Part shown: positions 13,475 to 14,840 of the stretch, in pieces
Numbering within the stretch: position 1 is the stretch's first letter
How the letters are laid out: each line of letters starts with the position of its first letter
Source of the DNA: DATKMP01 sp035541775
GTDB taxonomy: Bacteria; Bacteroidota; Ignavibacteria; UBA10030
Length of the DNA stretch: 14,840 nucleotides
Assembly (NCBI GenBank): GCA_035541775.1
Contig: DATKMP010000268.1
Coordinates: 1-14,840, forward strand
Direction: 5' to 3'
The notes under the pieces: generated by a model
Seen by the model: the letters and a program-made list of their open reading frames with translations, nothing else
Told to the model about the DNA's origin: nothing
The model's database searches: none
Position numbers and translations under genes: made by a program

Positions 13475-14840
13475 TTATCCTTTCCCTGCTTTAATCTCTT
13501 CCAATTCATGCCAGCGTGCATAGAGAACATCCACGCGAGTTCTTGAATTTGCCAGTTCGTTCGTGAGCGTATCAATTTCATTTCCATGCTTCTCATAAAA
13601 ATCAGGAGAAGAAAATATTGCCTCGATGCGGGCAACGTCGGATTCGGCATTTAAAATATCCTGTTCGATCGTTTCCAGTTCTTTGGATTCCTTCCACGAT
13701 AATTTTCGTTGCTGCACCTTCGATGGCATCTCCTGTTTTTTGGCCGGCGCGGCCGATTCCAAGGCCGCCGCAGCTTCGCGCAAGAATTTTTTTTCAATGT
13801 AATAATCGTAGTCGCCTTCACTGAAGTGCACGTTGCCATTTCCTTCAAACGCCAGAATGCCGTTGCACACGCGATTCAAAAAATACCGGTCATGGCTCAC
13901 AACAATCGCACATCCGGTGAATGCCATGAGCGCTTCTTCCAGCACACGCAGCGTCGGTAAATCCAGATCGTTTGTCGGTTCATCGAGAATCAAAAAATTG
14001 CCGCCGTTCTTCAGCACCTTCGCCAACAGCAAGCGGCTGCGTTCTCCGCCGGAAAGCTTTCCGATTTTCGTATTCATCCGGTCATCGGCAAATTGAAAGC
14101 GGCGCAGGTACGTCCACACTTTTATTTTTTCTTCGCCGAACATGATCCACTCGCGGCCTTCGCCAAGCTCCTGCACCACCGTCCTGTCATCATTCAAAGC
14201 GACGCGCGCCTGATCGATATAATTAAACACCGTACGCTCACCGATTTCAATTTCACCCTTGTCAGGTTTTACTTCGCCCAAAATCATTTTTAGCAGCGTC
14301 GTTTTGCCAAGTCCATTGCGGCCGATGATGCCGAGCTTTCGTTTGCGGTCGAACTTGAAATTCAATATGTCGAACAATTTTTTTTCTCCCATTGATACAG
14401 AGAGATCGTAGAAATTCAAAATCGTTGACCCAAGTCCATGGGGCGGTGGAAGGATCAATTCGATTTCAGGTTCTGGCAGCGGCACAGTGTGTTCCAGCGC
14501 TTCAATGTAGGCATTCAAGCGATGTTTGGCTTTCGTTCTCCGCGCACGCGCACCACGGCTTACCCACGCAAGCTCACGCCGCATAAAATTATTTCGCTTT
14601 TGTTCTTCGGATTCCAACTGCGCGATGCGTTCTGCCTTGTCGATCAAAAAATCATCGTAGTTACCGTCGTGCGAATAACATTCGCCGTTCGTCAATTCGA
14701 TAATGCGGGTCGCAATCGAATCGAGAAAATACCGGTCGTGCGTGACAAACAAACATGCGCCGGTAAAGTCTCCTAAAAATTTCTCCATCCATGCGATGGA
14801 TTCCGTATCAAGATGATTCGTCGGTTCATCGAGAATTAAC
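13475..14840 (-). CDS. uup: Uup-type ABC-F ATPase, 5' part cut by window edge
   Basis: This is the C-terminal part of a soluble ABC-F ATPase with no transmembrane segments; family members act on the ribosome or on DNA-related processes. The frame is open to the window edge and starts there as LILDEPTNHLDTESIAWMEKFL, the Walker B/D-loop of the first ATPase domain, followed by LFVTHDRYFLD. An Arg/Lys-rich linker follows (QKRNNFMRRELAWVSRGARARRTKAKHR). The second ATPase domain is complete: Walker A GRNGLGKTT, signature LSGGERSRLLLAKVL, Walker B FLILDEPTNDLDLPT, switch His in VSHDRYFL. The C-terminus is a Lys/Glu-rich coiled coil of about 75 residues (from QQRKLSWKESKELETIEQDI), which is characteristic of Uup and separates it from EttA. 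The first Walker A and the start codon lie outside the window. Gene name by domain layout only. Confidence 0.88.
   Translation of the reverse strand, partial: LILDEPTNHLDTESIAWMEKFLGDFTGACLFVTHDRYFLDSIATRIIELTNGECYSHDGNYDDFLIDKAERIAQLESEEQKRNNFMRRELAWVSRGARARRTKAKHRLNAYIEALEHTVPLPEPEIELILPPPHGLGSTILNFYDLSVSMGEKKLFDILNFKFDRKRKLGIIGRNGLGKTTLLKMILGEVKPDKGEIEIGERTVFNYIDQARVALNDDRTVVQELGEGREWIMFGEEKIKVWTYLRRFQFADDRMNTKIGKLSGGERSRLLLAKVLKNGGNFLILDEPTNDLDLPTLRVLEEALMAFTGCAIVVSHDRYFLNRVCNGILAFEGNGNVHFSEGDYDYYIEKKFLREAAAALESAAPAKKQEMPSKVQQRKLSWKESKELETIEQDILNAESDVARIEAIFSSPDFYEKHGNEIDTLTNELANSRTRVDVLYARWHELEEIKAGKG

Overview
The window looks like a chromosomal segment from a bacterium of the Bacteroidota/Chlorobiota/Ignavibacteriota (FCB) neighbourhood. 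This rests on a DUF6266-like protein, a type II-C style cas1/cas2 remnant, a Crp/Fnr protein of the Bacteroidota kind, AT-rich spacers and many small palindromic intergenic repeats. It is an inference from family resemblance; no rRNA or other marker gene is present.

Layout. Bases 1-1646 (+) are the C-terminal two thirds of the DEAH helicase HrpB, cut by the window edge. Bases 2007-4884 (-) hold a chemotaxis unit: a methyl-accepting chemotaxis protein, then cheW 6 bases later, then a small STAS/SpoIIAA-like protein. Bases 4885-5595 are a repeat-bearing spacer, followed by a DUF6266-like gene (5596-6282, -). A spacer with four 33-base tandem repeats precedes an ECF-type sigma factor gene (6789-7371, +) that is frameshifted at a run of eight T. 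After a 594-base repeat-containing spacer comes an AT-rich cassette on + (7966-10246): Crp/Fnr regulator, two-[4Fe-4S] ferredoxin, LCMT-family methyltransferase, and a four-helix DUF2269-like membrane protein that is also frameshifted. The regulator and ferredoxin lie in one frame, separated by a single TAG.

Bases 10353-11252 (-) encode a stand-alone NtrC-like AAA+ protein that has lost the sigma54-contacting GAFTGA loop and the Walker B acids. Its 5' end abuts the last ~48 codons of a type II cas1, which overlap a full-length cas2 (11408-11737, +): the scar of a lost CRISPR-Cas locus with no array or cas9 in view. An 800-base spacer with nested palindromes and a strong terminator follows, then a nitroreductase (12539-13165, -) and the C-terminal part of an Uup-type ABC-F ATPase (13475 to the edge, -).

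The flanks (hrpB, chemotaxis genes, nitroreductase, uup) look like ordinary chromosomal genes at about 50% GC. The middle (about 5-12.5 kb) looks like an accessory region built from decayed or transferred genes joined by repeat-rich spacers. I see no clear case for a wholly new multi-gene system. The most distinctive items are the Crp/Fnr-ferredoxin-methyltransferase cassette, the AAA+ protein without its sigma54 motif beside a cas1-cas2 scar, and the palindrome cluster at 11838-12053.
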